From Gammaproteobacteria bacterium (GTDB lineage Bacteria > Pseudomonadota > Gammaproteobacteria > Arenicellales > UBA868): a stretch of DNA of 6,872 nucleotides. The translations under genes were made by a program, and so were the position numbers. How positions within the stretch are numbered: the first letter of the stretch is position 1; every line of letters starts with the position of its first letter. Of this stretch, positions 5,643-6,872 are shown in pieces. The notes under the pieces were generated by a model. The model saw only the letters and a list, made by a program, of their open reading frames with translations. It had not been told where the DNA came from and searched no databases. The stretch is from the NCBI GenBank assembly GCA_003529705.1, contig DPVA01000047.1, forward strand, positions 1-6,872, written 5' to 3'.

Positions 5643-6872
5643 ATGGCAGCCAATAACGCGACCTCCGCTCAGCCACTGCTGACGGCCGATGGTACGCCGC
5701 TTAAAACCAGTCTTCAGCGTTCCTTGCGTCGGAGCAAACTGCGGGCCACAGCGCTTGTGCTACCGCCCCTGATTTTCCTGCTCAGTCTGTTTATTTTTCC
5801 GATCGGAAATCTGCTTACCCGAAGCACCGACGACACTCTCATAAATTATCAGTTGCCGCTCACCTTCGCTATGTTGAACCAGTGGGATCGTGAGCAGCTG
5901 CCCGACGAGGCCCTGTTTGAGGCGATGTTCCTTGACCTCACCAGTCTTAACAAATACCTAATCAAGGATAACTTCGCTACAGCGGTCGATCCTGATGATC
6001 CGGCCTGGAAAGTTGCAATACCTAAGAAAGGCCCCTATCGGGAAGCGATGATCGAAATCGCTCCGCACTGGGAAGCCGCAAGCACGTGGCAGTCAATCTA
6101 TGAGATCGCCGTCGTGGCCTCCAACGCGACCGGTACCCCCAAAGAGATTAAACACCAGCAAAAGCGTGCGCAGTTCAATATCTGTTCAACCCTCACGCCA
6201 CTGACTAACGCTGCCTGTTCGAAACTGTATAAAGCGCTAAACAAATGGGATGGCGTCAGCGAACCCGATGAATCGCTGTTTAAGGCATTGTTTAAAGACT
6301 TAGCTTCGGCGAACAAATTCCTTCTTGGAAAATCAAGTACTCGGATGAATTATGAAAAACCCGGGTTCAAAAGTCTGATCAAGAAATCCAGCCGCAAACT
6401 AAAGAAAGTAAGCGAGCCTCCCTATAAAGAAGCCATGATTAAAGCTGACAAGCGTTGGGGGGATATCAAGTTCTGGCACGCCCTCCTGGCGATGCAAGAA
6501 CCACAGACTACTGGTTACTACCTCAATGCGGTCGACCGAAAATGGGATGAAAATCATGATGTAGCCATGCAGCCAGAGGAACGGCGGGTCTATGTCATGC
6601 TTTGGTGGCGAACCTTTCTCGTCAGTCTGATTGTCACGGTGGGCTGCTTGATACTGGCCTATCCCGTATCGCATCTTCTGGCAACACTACCCCTGAAGTA
6701 CTCGAATTTACTTATGATCTGCGTGTTGATGCCGTTCTGGACCTCGCTACTGGTCCGCATCGTGGCGTGGATGATCATGCTCCAGCAACAGGGCGTGGTC
6801 AACGATACCCTTGTGATGCTTGGTCTACCTGACGAACATCGGCTACCAATGATGTACAACTTCACCGGCACG
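5643..6872 (+). CDS. PotB-like ABC permease with a large duplicated periplasmic insert (3'-truncated)
   Basis: This is a membrane subunit of the importer; 410 codons are present and the frame is open at the right edge. Membrane segment 1 spans about 35-57 (ALVLPPLIFLLSLFIFPIG), segment 2 about 322-347 and segment 3 about 353-380. The segment PFWTSLLVRIVAW (364-376) is the conserved PotB/PotH-type signature; the cytoplasmic EAA loop that contacts the ATPase lies beyond the edge. Residues 58-315 form a soluble region that should face the periplasm. It contains two related domains (78-149 and 199-278), each with LN-x-WD, PDE-x-LF, a DL...NK-x-L helix, PY-R/K-EAMI and two tryptophans six apart. 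Copy 2 resembles the single insert I recall in many PotB-type permeases; copy 1 appears extra. The full protein may approach 600 residues. ATG 5643 lacks a clear ribosome site; an in-frame TTG at 5628 has none either. The start is therefore moderately certain, the family highly so. Confidence 0.9.
   Translation, partial: MAANNATSAQPLLTADGTPLKTSLQRSLRRSKLRATALVLPPLIFLLSLFIFPIGNLLTRSTDDTLINYQLPLTFAMLNQWDREQLPDEALFEAMFLDLTSLNKYLIKDNFATAVDPDDPAWKVAIPKKGPYREAMIEIAPHWEAASTWQSIYEIAVVASNATGTPKEIKHQQKRAQFNICSTLTPLTNAACSKLYKALNKWDGVSEPDESLFKALFKDLASANKFLLGKSSTRMNYEKPGFKSLIKKSSRKLKKVSEPPYKEAMIKADKRWGDIKFWHALLAMQEPQTTGYYLNAVDRKWDENHDVAMQPEERRVYVMLWWRTFLVSLIVTVGCLILAYPVSHLLATLPLKYSNLLMICVLMPFWTSLLVRIVAWMIMLQQQGVVNDTLVMLGLPDEHRLPMMYNFTGT
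5874..6476 (+). repeat. Internal tandem duplication in the permease insert
   Basis: Codons 78-149 (5874-6089) and 199-278 (6237-6476) encode two copies of one domain, offset by 121 residues. In the first 29 aligned residues 17 are identical (LN-x-WD, PDE, LF-x-A-x-F-x-DL, S-x-NK-x-L). The last 19 align without gaps (PYREAMI against PYKEAMI, then W-x5-W in both). Copy 1 is eight residues shorter between these blocks and lacks the NYEKPGFKSL part. The DNA of the copies is clearly diverged, so the duplication is old and not an assembly artefact. Confidence 0.8.

Noticed and set aside
5628..5657. Perfect TTGACA box just upstream of the permease ATG, with AATAAC 18 bases later
   Set aside because: The -10 match is poor (4 of 6), and transcription would begin inside the permease coding region after its start codon, so it could not serve the full-length gene.
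5817..6587. The permease insert as a separate gene or a mobile insertion
   Set aside because: The frame is continuous, has no flanking repeats, and copy 2 resembles inserts recalled in related permeases, so it belongs to the protein.
6098..6674. Two minus-strand open frames (72 and 91 codons) opposite the permease insert
   Set aside because: The plus strand is open without a break from 5643 to the window edge and encodes recognisable permease signatures on both sides of the insert.

Overview
The window looks like an ordinary bacterial chromosome of moderate GC content. Genes are tightly packed, have Shine-Dalgarno sites, and often use TTG starts. The gene families suggest a Pseudomonadota member, probably a gammaproteobacterium: a TPR lipoprotein-like or secreted protein next to an L,D-transpeptidase, a GhrA-type reductase, and a PotABCD-type importer. 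This placement is inference from family content only. No tRNA, rRNA, CRISPR array, insertion sequence or phage gene was seen.

Left block (1-1994, + strand): a cell-envelope cluster. It holds the C-terminal end of a protein with an SH3-like domain, a short exported TPR protein whose start overlaps the end of that gene, and, after a likely sigma70 promoter, a periplasmic YkuD-family L,D-transpeptidase with a TTG start. The domain set (SH3b, TPR, YkuD) points to peptidoglycan binding and remodelling.

Middle (2029-2973, - strand): a GhrA-type NAD(P)H-dependent 2-hydroxyacid dehydrogenase (glyoxylate/hydroxypyruvate reductase). It converges on the transpeptidase gene with only 34 bases between them and is transcribed away from the transporter.

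Right block (3260-6872, + strand): an ABC importer operon of the spermidine/putrescine (Pot) superfamily, in the order ATPase, substrate-binding protein, PotB-like permease (cut by the window edge). A PotC-like second permease is expected beyond the edge. A near-consensus promoter lies in the 286-base divergent region. A long stem-loop separates the binding-protein gene from the permease gene; it probably sets different expression levels.

The most unusual item is the permease. It has a roughly 260-residue periplasmic region between its first and second membrane segments, and this region contains two diverged copies of the same domain (about 121-residue period), one acidic and one strongly basic. 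No clearly new system was found. The duplicated periplasmic insert and the intergenic hairpin deserve the closest look.
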